A DNA stretch of 64,000 nucleotides from Paracentrotus lividus (lineage: Eukaryota > Echinodermata > Echinoidea > Camarodonta > Echinidae): assembly GCA_940671915.1 (NCBI GenBank), contig CALNVZ010003433.1:29757157-29821156 (forward strand), in the 5' to 3' direction. Position 1 is the first letter of the stretch, and each line of letters begins with the position of its first letter. Of this stretch, positions 11,960-24,520 are shown piece after piece. Under the pieces are notes generated by a model. The model did no database searches. It saw only the letters and a program-made list of their open reading frames with translations, and had not been told where the DNA came from. Made by a program: the position numbers and the translations under genes.

Positions 11960-14900
11960 ACTTTCTTGATCTGCGTCTACTTATACAACTTACTCCTCCA
12001 ACATTTGCCAATAGGTAGCAGTCAGACTATTCCAGCTTTGTTCTTGATGCTACTTGCAGTTTCCCCTTGCAAAGATTTTGATTGCAGTTACGTGAAATTT
12101 AATTCAAGACAAGCTGCTTTGCTGGTGGCCTATCGGGGCCAAGGTGGACCCATCTTCCGGAAACAAAACCATCAAGATATCAGCGTCCGAACTCCCACCC
12201 CCCATTCGTGACACAGTGGGAATTTGAGGTTTATTTCATGAGGTGAACCTGCACACATCCTGCGGTAAGATGATCGCTTGAAATCTGTTGCTTCTTAAGA
12301 CGGTCTTCGTGGGAGGATGTTCTCGATGTTTCTGCTTCATTTTTTGCGAAAAAGTTCCGCATTCTCGCTGTCATACTGACGCGTAGTCTACATCACTGGT
12401 CCGCGGCAGTACATAGCAGGATCACGAAATCGTCAAGTTCTAGCAACAACTGTCATCTGGTAATGGTGCTATTACACGCTGCCGTGAAAGCGTCACCGTT
12501 TGTATTATCTGCCATGCAGCCCAAGTTTCCCATGCAGATTTCTTCCCGTGGTTGGCGAAGTGATGTTACATCCACATCCATGTGAACTGCAGTGAAACGT
12601 AAAGCAACCCTCTGGCCAGCTCTGGGCGTATATTGCTACGCGCATCTCATGGATCTGGAATGTACCTGAAATCCTTGCCAGGTTCCAAAAGCTATCACAG
12701 AGTTGCTCGTAACTGTCTGGCAAAGGTCCCTTGCAATATGGGTAAGACGCAGTGCACAACAACGTCCGTGATGGTGCAACGTTCGTATCAATTACTCTTG
12801 AACCCGCAGTTCACTAGCAATCTTGTATGAAGAAGGATCCGCGGTGCCGCTTCTTCATGCGGCAGGTTGAGTCCCATCTGTGGCAGTCAATCTCGCTCTG
12901 TAAGAGTCCGTGCAACAACTGTGTCGGCGTAATCGGTGGAATGTGACCTTGTCACCTGTCTGTTCCTTGGATGAAACAATTGCTGTCCAAGAATTGGCAT
13001 AAAGAGTTTCATCCTGTTGTCCATCATTACTCGCAGAAGGTTTTTCCAGTTCTCCACTCAATGAAGCGTTCTATTACCAGACAGCCCTCTTCGCTTGTGC
13101 CTGGTAGCCCTGTTTGCTCTTGCTTGAAGCTTAACTGTTTTGTTATCACGTCCCAACCAGTGCAACGTGCGCACTGACCTTTCCAAGTTGCGAGACAAGA
13201 TGATGCGTGAAGAATGCTTGCCTGGCATATTAGCGAAGGTTTTTGATTCCTTAACTGAAATCAGATCGCCACAGCGCCTGCCACTCATCAAGGATTGTCA
13301 CATCTGTAGATTGTTGGTTTGTTTGTGGCATGTCGAGTATTGATGAAGAGCTCAAGCAATCTTAACCAGATCCTCTGATTTGGTTCTTTGTTTAATGTTC
13401 CAGATGAAGAAAGCTGATCCTGGGGGTATATTTTTGGTTTTCATGCTTGAAAGAACTCTTTGATGTCACCGCACTCTCTTGTCTGATCTGGCAAGTATAG
13501 TCGTGACGAAACAAATGCCCTAGTCGGTCTTAGATCCATTTATTGTCTGCTTTTCCTTGGGAAGGGACCCCTTGCTTTCGATTGCGGAACAGCGGAACGT
13601 GGAATTTCGCTCTGATGAGGTGCACTGCATGAGCTGTTTCTTTTTCCAAGAGCGCGTTCCTCGATGAAGGTTTGATACTTCACTCTCTCCCAGGGTGTCG
13701 GACTTGTCATACGCCTCCCACAACTTTTCTGCGCAATCGACTTCTTGTGAACCTATTGTACCAATTCTTGTGTCACGACTCCATGAACCGGGATTCCTCC
13801 AAACTCAATCCATCAACCAGTCGGGAGCGGCAACATCATCAGCAAAGGAATTTTTGCAACCGATGGACTCTGTTCATTGGATGCCTTTGAATTAGTTCTG
13901 CAGGTGACTTGTCAGCATTGCTTCATCACTCTTCAATGACATGGCTAGATGCGGCCCTGCCACCTCCATCGTGCGTAGGGCACCTGGATTCGTCAGACGA
14001 TGGCTCCCTCGTTACCCTGACTTGAGCATTCACCTAGCTCATTGGCGCGTGAATCCAAACCAATTGCTAGAAGTACAGATTGCCAGTTTTGTTTGATGTG
14101 AATGCACCACGTATGAAGATTGTTCATGTACATCCTGGGCACTGCTCGGCAAGTCTTGTCATGTCCTCATTAATGTTGTACAGGGATCCAACGGGCATAA
14201 GTGGAATATGGTTCTAGCCGCAAAAGAACCAGGGAGCTAGTGAGAAATGTTGCACGTACAGCTCAAAATTTGATGTCCGTAACCGATATCGCACGAATGC
14301 CAACATAATTAGTTTTTCCAGATCAGCACTGGTGCTCCTATCGAAACTAGGTTGGAACTCTGCTCGCTCCTTAACCATCTTGAAGCCTTCCGCTCGGTAG
14401 AGTTCGGAGGACAGGATCGTCTCATTGGATGGTCTGAATTCTTTTTTTCCTGTCCTGAATAGCTTGCTTATGGAGAATGTACAGTGAAGAAGCAGGTAAT
14501 TTGATGGTCTCTCCTTGTCCGTGTAACATGTGATTGCTATGAATTGAACTATCCGCTGTCCCTTGTGTAGCACCTGCCTGCTTGGGTAGATAGTGCATTA
14601 CTCCAACCAGTCGCTATCGAGGCAAATCACCAGGATGTTTCAAGACTAGCATTTCCGTATTGTGAAAGAGGTGCCCTAAATCGATCACATACTTGTCTTC
14701 ACCAATAGCTTGGGGAATACGCACTGGATCTGTTTCCGAAGGGCATACAAAAGGTTGGGTCCATCGTCAATATACTGGATGTTTGTCCTGGATTTAAGAA
14801 GTGTGTTCTTGTTGGTTTATATCATGCACATGATATTGTTCAAATGAGCGTGTGATACATTCAGGGATAATGGCATCCAGTGCAACTGTACGTCGGCGAG

Positions 14901-17760
14901 CTTGACATGCATGTTGGCATCTTGCATATATCTGCATGTATGCAGCCCAAGACACAAAATTCACCAACCGAAAGGTCTCCTTCTTCATCAAGATAACTGT
15001 TTTTCAAAGCCATTTTTTCTCATTACTTCGGTCTTCATCAAATTGTCTCTATCTGGTCGTCTTGTCAGTCACTGTTTTGTATTCTTCGGGCATGGATGGT
15101 GCAGGCAAGAATGTTTGTGTATGCCAGAAGGAGAGGATGGATTCGCTCTGTCTGCTCTTCACATGTCAACGAGATCCTATTGCCTGTCCCAGCATCTGTT
15201 CCATTCGATGTGTTCTCTAGTGGGGTGCTGACACAAAGGACGATCGCCCGCAGTTCGCATGAAACGAACCAACTGTGTCTCGCGTTGCGGCTGACGGGCA
15301 GGGCGCGGCGTGGTATGCCCGGCGTCGGGGAGGATTCATTATAGTACATGTTAGTCAACCTCTCCTGGTCGGTGAAAAAGATCTTACTTCAACTTGAGGC
15401 GGGCAGACTTACTCTCCATCCTCCTCACAAGCGAATTGAATGATGCCGAATTCTTGTCCATACATGATTTGATATTTTCGAGAAACCCGACTCATACGAT
15501 ATTGACTAACTCCGATGCTTGTGGAGGCTGTCAATTCCAACTCATCGGATTTCGTGTCTGGCTATGTAACTGTTAGGCCCTATGTAAGTCAGTACATGGA
15601 CCTCTCTGTGAGCGTTATGCTCGACTAGCATCCTTTCTTCACAACGACTGCTTCGTGTTGCCTATTGAATATTTGAGTTCACTAATTGGTTCGAGGCTGC
15701 TCGTGTCCGACGAAAACGCATCTTTCTGCGTCTGCGCTGTCTCGGAGACCATCTAGGCATCATATTGACCAGTGCGCCCAGCAGTCTGGTTAGGAACTGT
15801 GTTTTCAGCAGTAATCACTCTTATCAAGATCCAGTTGATTTCTGCCGATGGGTAGAAGCAGTGTTTCTCCCTATAATTAAGCTCGCCTTTTGCGAGTTGT
15901 AGTCGCTTCAGAATCATCCATTCACAAGATGTCATTTGGACCATCTTCCGATCTGCAGCTGTCGTATCGCAGACCGTAACATCTCGTCCTTGCGCGTGCG
16001 CGCAGCTTTCAGATATGGACAATGCAATGAGCCGCTCTTTCAGGCGCGGTTTCGAAGATTCTGACCGTTATCTCTGTATTGTTCGGACAGTTCCACCAGG
16101 CGCTCTGCTGTACACAGAGCAAGGTCAAGACGAAGACAGGAACACTCAGCCCAACCATATCTCCTTTCATTCAATGCTACAAGAATCCCTACCGCAAGTG
16201 CCCTGATATTTTTAAATGGAAGGTCGTGACTGTCAGAAAGATGCTTTTGAAAGGTCTTGTGTTTTTCACCCGTTAAGTAATACATAGACGAAGAATGTGA
16301 AACATGAAATTATGGAGTTTGAACAAGCTCTAAAAATTTTTCAAATATTCTGTTCAGAATCTAATATTCTTTTTGAGATTTCGATACTTTTTAATTAATT
16401 TCTGACTATATTTTGTATCAAATCAGTTTAGATTCTATTTTGTCTTTCTTCTAATATATAAAAACAGAATAAAACGAGCGGACACCACATTTCACATGTT
16501 TTTATATATCGTGCCTAGCAACCAAGGAATTTTGCATTTTGTGATGGAGGGTACATATATTTTTTATCACTCACACACAGATCTTATGAATACGATAACG
16601 GATGTTATGAGCTAACAGCCTGGTATGAACAAAAGATTTTGAGGAAAACGTTTACTAATTGTGCTAGAATAGTGTGCTATTGATACCGATTGTATGCAAT
16701 ATAGCGCGTTCATTTTTATGTAGATTTGAAATTTCGGTCTGTGCTATAATAAAAAAAAACCTGATGTGCACTTTTCCTTCTATGTCTAAACTTCTATATT
16801 TATATTTAATCTGTTTGAAAAGTTAAATTTGAAATCATGATCCATGCCCACCAAAACACTACAACCAATACAGATATAATAAAACTGGCGCATGATTTAC
16901 GGGCGTGCCTACTTTTTTGTCATCTAGCAGCAATCCAACATTTGAACCTCTCCATAATCCTTTACTTTATTTCATTACGCAATGAAACATCAGCACTGGT
17001 CGCCCCTCACACCAATTTCGCATAAATCCAACTCACCTGTTGTATAGATCCGACAGGCAAGTCTTGTGGGTACTTTGCATCCAGTGCAATCATAATCACT
17101 GGGGCCAATTTAGCCAGAGTCTTGTATCTTGAAAGCTCTGTGGCATACCTCGAACTGTCTGGTCCATCCCAGTTGTCGTAACATCATGCATCCTGCAGTT
17201 CCAGCTTCTTTATCAACAGAAAAGAACAAAGAGCTGATCCTGTCAATTGGAATGGTCCGTCTTGAACACTAAGTCCGTCTCACTTAACTCTCTGCTGGCA
17301 GTTGTTGCTGTTGTCTGTTCTAGTTCGCGTCTTTCTAATTTTGCCGATCCCAATCTGCAAGTCACTGAAATATTCCGGCAAGCTTATGGCACATTGCTTT
17401 GTTCGTTTGGTAATGTCTCTTCAAATGCCAGACCCATCATCTAATTGTTCAGGAACACATAATCAAGAGGAACTAATTGCCCAGTTCTTTAAATTTTAAA
17501 ACAGATTTCTTGTGAATGACTGAATAACTTTCCCTTAGCTTCATGAATTCCCTCGCCTCGTACACTTCCAAGGCTTGGTAAGAATTTTCTGACGATTTCT
17601 CTTGACAGAGAATGCAGAGGGTCCAGTCCAGTGGCGGCTGCTTTACTTCAGCGCAGTTTCGCCAGGCTTTACTAGTCCTGACAGCTTTCGACAAATCATG
17701 TTCATCACAAGTTGCTGCTGGACTGTGGGAATTCATCTGCAACATCGGCCACACTTGCTA
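11960..17760 (-). pseudogene. Giant degenerate gene of a recurrent uncharacterised metazoan protein family
   Basis: Short frames interrupted by stops and frameshifts spell one protein in order along the minus strand. N-terminus: a W-x-L-C-I-L-C-Q zinc-finger-like motif (about 17,625-17,602), then LDDGSGI (about 17,444-17,425) and IALDAKYP (about 17,080). A splice donor CAG|GTGAGT at 17,037/17,036 opens an AT-rich intron to about 16,285. Then come RLKERL and QGRDV (about 16,060-15,970), FVSWAAY (about 14,958), EDKYVIDLGHL (about 14,699), TSNFELYVQHF..PWFF (about 14,270-14,220), SSYVVHSHQTKLA (about 14,120), GALRTMEVAGPHLAM (about 13,985), TRECGDIKEFF (about 13,470), TDVVVHCVLP (about 12,765), GKDFRYIP (about 12,680), HGKKSAWETW (about 12,550) and a cysteine-poor remnant of a C-terminal tail (about 12,075). 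I recognise this order from long proteins annotated only as uncharacterised in amphioxus, echinoderms and cnidarians. The last third resembles PIN/FEN-type nucleases (inference). Intact length would be roughly 1,600 codons. Confidence 0.7.
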
Positions 17761-17844
17761 ACTCTTGCTAAATTCTCAACCCTTAATTATCTTCCTCTTG
17801 ATTCTTCTGGAAAAAAGAAGAAAATGGCATATGATAAAGCGATA

Positions 17845-19104
17845 AGTAATAATCATGGTAAAGACTTGTAAAGAATATGGAAAAAGTGTTAAAACTTCTC
17901 AAATGAAGGTTTCAAGCCAAATGCAGTGCTTGCCAACACTGCGTGAGACATTTTAAATTTTAACTTGGCAGGGTGAAACAGCAGCTAAAAACAAAATTTG
18001 ACACAATGATTGAATGAAAAAAGAAATGAAGCATACTTCCAACAGCTGAAATCAAAATATCTTGTTTCGTTGGACAAATGATACTATTGCTTTAAAAATA
18101 TTCGTTTGAAGTGTCAAAAATAATTCTCTGTAATAGCTGCATGTATGGCAGGGATCTTTAATTTTTATTTTGAAATAACTTATTTTTAAATAACAAAGGC
18201 ATTTATTTTAGCTGCTGCAGCTTTTTTTTGGATGGCTTATTTCTAAAAGAATAAGAGCATTTGTATCAGCTAATGCCGCTGGTTGGAAAATTCTGGGCTT
18301 TATTCTATTTATCTTTATTCTGTATTTATTTGGCTTTAGTACCACCTTAGCAGCTAAAATATTGCCCTGAATCTTCCAAATTTCTCACGTTCTACAGCAA
18401 AATAGTTGCACCCCAGCAAAATGCGATATAATCAATAGAGTAAAACACGGTGGCCATCTTGGGGTGTAATCATGAACAGCTGTATTTTTCAAAATACAGA
18501 AAAGAAATATGAATTATCTTTATTGGATGCATATCAGATTCCATCAGCCCCATCCCCCCCCCATAAAAATCTTTTAAATGTCCAGCCACACATATCAACC
18601 CCACTGTTTTCCACTTCTCTTACGCATCTTCTTTGGAGATAATTATAATGATGAATGCTAAATTTACCCTAATTTTGTCCAACGCAGAAGTCCATGTCTT
18701 CGGAAGAGAGGGTGCATGTCTTCAGAAGAGAGGGTGCTTGTCTTCTTCACTATCTGATGAACCGAAAGAAGAAAAAGATCAAAAAACTTTTTTCATGCTT
18801 TTCTACATACATGGAGACAAATTAGAAAATAAATTGTATTAATTTTTTAATTAAAATAGGATGGGGTTGGGTGTTCAAGAGGCTTAACAAAAGTAAACTG
18901 TCTATTTTTTATTTTCAAATTTTGCTAAAATTATGCAACAGATGATAGAAATATCATGAATATAATTTTGGAATAAACAAAAGCAATAATTCTCAAGAGA
19001 TTCATAAAATAATCAGTGCCATCTTGTTGAAGATTTAAAATTCTAATCGGGCCTGATAGATACCTCAACCTGTCCGGAACGCTCAAGAAATGTGAATAAA
19101 GTGA
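17845..19104. repeat. Tandem duplication, copy A
   Basis: Pairs with 19,105-19,890. Matching landmarks: AATAATCATGG..AAGACTTGTAA against AATAATCTTGG..AAACTTGTAA; a GTGTAATCATGA..GCTGTATTT block; repeated GAAGAGAGGGTGCATGTCTT; and AGAAATATCATGAATATA..TTCATAAAATAATC. Copy A has about 500 extra bases (about 17,950-18,430). No gene seen. Confidence 0.75.
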
Positions 19105-19890
19105 TAGGACAATAATCTTGGGGAAAACTTGTAAGAATATAGAAAAAAAAGTGTTTAAATTCCTAATAAAGGTTTTAGCCAAGATGAAAATAAATCAAAG
19201 TTGCGAAAAACTGGCCATCTTGGGTGTAATCATGACGGCTGTATTTCACACAAGCCCGTGTCACACATTACTCGAAGAATACCAAAAATATCTTTACTGG
19301 AATGCAACTATTCAGACTCATTTCAACATCCTCCTCCCCCCCCCCACAATTTCGAAAATATATATTTGGCAGCTGCCAACTTTCTCAGTTTCTCTTAGCA
19401 TCTTCATTTAAGAGATTCACCATGTGATGACATGAATGCTAAACTTACCTAATTGTCTAACCAGAAGACCATGTCCTTGAAGAGAGGGTACATGTACTTT
19501 CGGAAGAGAAGGGTCTGCATGTCTTCGGAAAGAGAGAGTGTATGTCTTCTTCACATCTGAACATGAACAGAAATAGAAGAAACAAAATATCACAACTTTT
19601 TAAGCTTTTCCTTGAAAATGGAACCACAATTGGGCATCATTGATTCAATAGTATGGCGGGTGGTTCCTGAGCTTAACAAAAAATAAATTGTTAGTTTTAT
19701 TTTCAATTTTGCCAAATGATGCATCCGAATAATAGAGAAATATCATGAATATATATGTCAGTTTTGAATAATACTATCACATATTCCTCAAGAAATTCAT
19801 AAAATAATCCAATGCCAATCTGGTTGAAATTAGAAATACAAATTGTAGCTGTTAGGATACCCAACCTGTTCGACATCAAGACTAGGTAAT
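19105..19890. repeat. Tandem duplication, copy B
   Basis: Diverged partner of 17,845-19,104. It contains a small local expansion of the CATGTCTTCGGAAGAGAG motif (about 19,465-19,545) and a poly-C run near 19,336. Confidence 0.75.
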
Positions 19891-21158
19891 GTCTACACTA
19901 TTTCTAGGTAATAGTAGAAAAGAGAATTCGAAATTTCTAGTGTTGGCAACTTGAGGAAGGATAGGCATCGCCCTTCGCTTGTTACACCATTCTGTCCTGA
20001 ATGGATTGAGTAGGTTCATTTCTATTTTTTTTTTTAATAATTTATAACCATAAGACATTGACATTCAATACATGTGCATTGATCTTTAAATTATCTTTTA
20101 TGAATGAACCTCAACTGCTTTTTCATTCAGGTACTACTGTCCTGTCTTAGGTCCATATGACAGTTTAGATCTCCATGCTTTTGATTACACCACATTTTCT
20201 ATAAAGGAGACAATATATAGTTCGTAATTCTAGTGAATCCCTTTATTTAAATTCACAACATTTCAGTGAACTCTATGATACCATATTATCCCGGACCCTT
20301 ATCACTGACTTCGGCCTATTATTTTTTTTTAAGTCCGAACCGAGGCTAATTCTAGACTACCTGGCCCTAATTGAAGTCACACCAATCTATATGACTCAAC
20401 ATTTTAATTCTCTTCAAAATTACTAGTGGAGTACGATGCAAGCCTCAACTTCATATTGACTTTAAAAACTCCTTCTAAATGATCTAAGATCTATATTGTT
20501 ATAAATCTACTGTGCAAACACCACTACTGTCACCCAACATAAATTTGAACGGATGGGAACTGGTGAACAGTACAACTATTTAAACATGGAACGTATTGCA
20601 TTATAAGTCATTTATCCTGATAAAAAACATTGTTTTTCATCAACTACAGCATAAATACATTTTCATCATGATTAATGCTAAAATTAGCAGAGACTTACCT
20701 GAGTAGACTGCCAAGAGATGAATAACAAATAGAATGAACAAAACTTATTGACAACCAGAATGGAGCAGTCTGCCATTCTCCACAACAGAGGGCGATGTCT
20801 TATTCACTTCTTGTGATTTCTGAAGCAATTGTTATTTACTCTTTTCAAGGTTATAACTTTTGAAAAATGAGATAATCCCACTTTTCACAGTCCTATCAGA
20901 CATACTTCCGATATTTTTAAATTTATTGATGACATTTTAGTTGAATAATGTATCATTTTCGAATTTGCATCTAATCGGTAAATCTAACAATTCAGAAAAA
21001 TGTAAACAAAATAGTTTCCTCCGATTTCAATAGAATGAAAGTTAAAAAAATTCTAATTGGTTCCATATGCTAAGATTTAATTTTCTTGTAAATCATTTAC
21101 CTCATAATTAAAAACATGTTTACACAAAAGTTATAAGCTATTTTGTACAGGGTTAAAT
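19891..21158. other. AT-rich filler inside the 10.5-kb unit
   Basis: No gene, RNA or strong repeat recognised; many stops in all frames. Confidence 0.5.
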
Positions 21159-21340
21159 TTGCGGCCATATTGGAATTCAAAATGGCGGCCCCCAGAGGGC
21201 GCTATTTTTTTGATCCATTTTTTTTTTAGCAATCCTCAATGTATCATAGATACCATGTGGCAAATTTCATGCTTTCTTCAAAAAGTGAACGATTTGGGTG
21301 TATTTTGGGTCTTAGCCGCTCTACTATTATGTGAATATTG
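21159..21340 (-). repeat. Right inverted repeat of the 10.5-kb unit
   Basis: Inverted partner of 10,811-10,976. Includes TCAAAATGGCGGCCCCCAGA followed by GGGCGCTAT, which the left arm carries on the opposite strand. Confidence 0.88.
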
Positions 21341-21867
21341 TGCAGTGATCCGATTTGAATAAGAACGGTAGTACTTAGCTCAAATATAAACATACACATG
21401 CGAATGCATATAGGGCAAGTCCAAGCTATTTGTTCCCGAGGTGGTGATTTTTCAACTTTTCGACCATTTTTGTGTCAAGTGTGTCAGCAAAGGTTTTTAA
21501 AGTACATAGTGTATGAAATAAACTTGATGCAAATGAGGTCAAAAAGTCATTTCAAGGTCATATGACGTCACAAGGCTCATTAATATTCATGAAAAAAAAA
21601 TGATAAAATGCATTAAAAATGCTATTTTCAACTATTATTTCTAAAGGTTTGTAATAGGAATACAACCAAAAAGTACATATTTTCTGTTTCAATATAATCT
21701 TGGCTTCCTTTGGTGAAAATATCACAAACCTAGCACATAACTTTCCATATTTTTATTCTTAAAGTATTCATGTCTCAGTAGTAGTCTCACAAAAGTTAGG
21801 GGCCTACTGAGCTGATGTAAAATAATATACATGATACAGTTTTATTACTCGCCCTCCCACCTCAGTA

Positions 21868-23106
21868 ATGAAACAAAATATTTACTTTTGTACAGTAATG
21901 TGTTGTATTATGCTATCGAACAGGCGCTTCTTCGTAGATCTCAATGGGAGCCACAGTAGATGGCGCACCCAGAAGAATGGCCTACCTCAAGGGAGTGTCC
22001 TTGCCCCACTCCTATTCAACATCTACACCAATGATCAACCAGTCCATCCAGAAACTAGGAGCTTCATATACGTAGATGACCTCTGTATCGCCTCACAGTG
22101 TGACTCATTCGAGGAAATTGAAGCTACACTTTCATCTGCTCTGGATGGTCTCGTCCCATAGGCCTACTACGGAACCAACCACCTTCGTGCAAATCCCTCC
22201 AAGACGCAGATCAGCGCTTTCCATCTTAAGAATAGAGAGGCCAACCGTCAACTAAAGGTAAAGTGGTATTGTAAGGCTATAGAGCACACTTTCAACCCAG
22301 TCTACCTTGGGGTCACTCTAGATCGCTCCCTCACCTACAAGAATCACATCTTGAAAACAAAAAAGAAGGTCAGTGCCAGGAACAGCATCCTGAAGAAGCT
22401 AGCTAACTCGAAATGGGGCACTGATGCAAGTACCATCAGCACAACAGCCCTTGCCCTCTGCTACTCAGCTGCAGAATATGCATGTCCTGTATGGGGCAGA
22501 TCAGCCCATGCTTTGAAGATTGACCCATCTCTCAACAGCGCGTGTAGGGCCATAACAGGCTGCCTTAAACCAACCAAGGTAGACGATCTCTACATCCTGA
22601 GTGGCATCGCCCCTCCTCACATCAGGAGGTCTGCACTCTCTCAAAAGGAGAAACTTAAACAAGAAAATGATCCACTCCACCCTCTCTTCAATGCCTTGCC
22701 AACAACAAAGCATTTGAGATCCAGGCATAGTTTTCTTCACACTACCGTGTCCCTCAATCAGAGCCCCCACAACTGTAGGTTAGAACTTTGGTCAACCCGT
22801 CTTGAGTCTGCGCCTCACAATGTCATCATCGGCCCTAAGGAATCCCTCCCACCAGGATTCCGTGAACCCTGGCCTTTCTGGCTCTGCTTGAACCGCCTGC
22901 GGGCTGGAGTCGGCCGTTGCAAGGTGTTAATGGCCAAATGGGGCATCGACACTGAAGAAAGGCCAATATGCGAATGCGGAGAGGAGGAGACCATGAGTCA
23001 CCTTCTACAATGCCCTCTTCTCCCCTTCCCCTGCTCCCAAGCTGACCTTACTACTCTTTCGCCTAATGGGATCGCCTGCGTTCAATACCTAATGGGTATA
23101 GTCTAA
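21868..23106 (+). pseudogene. Non-LTR retrotransposon reverse transcriptase, C-terminal part
   Basis: A single frame of about 413 codons broken by one in-frame TAG (22,159-22,161). It contains NGLPQGSVLAPLLFN (about residues 37-51), the catalytic FIYVDDLC (about 66-73), then NHLRANPSKTQ and PVYLGVTLDRSLTYK. The C-terminal region follows with AEYACPVWGRS and a zinc-knuckle-like C-x-C-G..SHLLQCP. This is reverse transcriptase of the Jockey/I-like LINE type. The endonuclease and the first palm motifs are missing, so the copy is 5'-truncated and inactive. The open frame after the stop suggests a young insertion. The stop falls in a TAGGCCTA octamer. No clear poly-A tail follows; AT-rich TATATA repeats lie near 23,140. 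Confidence 0.9.
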
Positions 23107-23383
23107 TTCAGATTCCCCTAAGAAACAATACATAATTATATATATATATATGCAATGAATACTATGATCTTTAAAATGTAATCAAGTATAATTACAAATC
23201 AAACAGTAGAATAGGAGAAAGGACTCGAGAAGAAGAAGATGGTTCTTTTGTTTTATCAGTGGGATTTTTTTTTTACACAACATGTTCCTACGCCTTGGCT
23301 ACACCAAATATTTAATGGAAAATATTTCATGGAATAATTGTCCCATGTGTTACATGCAGTGGTGTATCTAGGGTCAAATGAAG

Positions 23384-24092
23384 AGGTCATTTCCAAAAGG
23401 TACTACATCCATATTTGTTAAATCGGAGAAAAACACGTTTTTTTTTTAAATTTTCATTGATAGGAGTGTCTGTTTGGAATTAAACTTTTACAGATTGTTC
23501 TACTCTATGATACTAAAGGAAAACGAGTCCAACAAAAATCTAGGTTTAGGCCTACAAGTTTTTCTGTAAATGAATTTTTAATTTTTTGTTCTGATGAATG
23601 TAGTACCTTTTGGAAAAGATATGTCTCAGAGTATGCAAATTGCCATGTATCTCAGCAATCTTTTATTCAAAAAGGAACATTTTGTACTATTTCATATAGC
23701 TTAAAATAGATGCCATATTAAAAAAAAAAATAATCAAACGTTGCATTGAGTCCATAAGTTTTCAAATTTTCACTGATGCTCTGGCGAACCCAACCAACTC
23801 GCATTATTTACATGCAATAAAAACAAATACATGGGACTACATAAAAGTGGATGTAGTACCTTTTGGAAACGAACTTAAATGGATGCAGTACCTTTTGGAA
23901 ATGAAGTGATTTTTCAAAGTAATTTTTTTCACCCTTCCCATAGAAAATTCATGTTTCTGTTTGTAACAGTGTGTAGAGGTGCTAAAAATGAGTAGATTAA
24001 TGTAAAAAAAAAAAAAATAAAAAAAAATAAAAAATAAATAAATAAATAAAAAAAAATTAATGAAAAATGGATGTAGTAACTTTGGGAAATGT
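23384..24092. repeat. GTAGTACCTTTTGGAAA word cluster
   Basis: The word occurs inverted near 23,389 and forward near 23,600, 23,852 and 23,887, with a variant near 24,070 (GTAGTAACTTTGGGAAA). Spacing is irregular. It is likely the subterminal repeat of the hAT element. Confidence 0.7.
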
Positions 24093-24520
24093 GCTCTTCA
24101 AATGCGCCCGGGGCAAATGTTGACTTTGCGCCCCAGCCCATCTCCAGTTCTGCTCAACGATTTGTTTAAAGCGAGACCGAACCGAGCAACACTCTCATTG
24201 ACTGTGTGTTATAAATAGCTAGTCTTAAAATATATCCTTTGATATAAGTATTAACAATACAGTGTATATATTAACCACTTATTTAATTTGTATTGATAAT
24301 CTAAAATGTTTTGAGGGGGAAAGTATTTGTATTGCTATTTGGTAACAGAATTATTACAGTTTGACTTTATTGAGTAGTGAAGAAGTGTTTTATCATTCTA
24401 ATGGGCCTGGATTTTAAGACCACACTGCCAGGATGTTGCATTATGGGTTAGGAATCAGGGCAGAATTGAGTAGTTGAGGACTTGAGGTGGTGCATATCAA
24501 TTCTAGTTGTAAACTTAAGG

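Larger units (their letters stand above)
10811..21340. mobile_element. 10.5-kb inverted-repeat-bounded unit with degenerate giant gene
   Basis: Two well-matched inverted repeats of about 165 bp (10,811-10,976 and 21,159-21,340) enclose about 10.2 kb. The enclosed DNA holds one large broken minus-strand gene (11,960-17,760) and a tandem duplication (17,845-19,890), with nothing resembling a host gene. The simplest reading is an old, large DNA transposon with long terminal repeats that has lost function. The alternative is two chance copies of a dispersed repeat. I could not find a target-site duplication outside the arms. Confidence 0.45.

Noticed and set aside
11912..12211. Plus-strand 99-codon frame
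   Set aside because: Shadow of the minus-strand giant pseudogene.
14902..15344. Plus-strand frames of 80-110 codons
   Set aside because: Antisense to recognisable minus-strand motifs (for example FVSWAAY near 14,958).
10811..21340. Polinton/Maverick or viral insertion
   Set aside because: No integrase, protein-primed polymerase, packaging ATPase or capsid motifs were seen; the gene remnant matches a different family.
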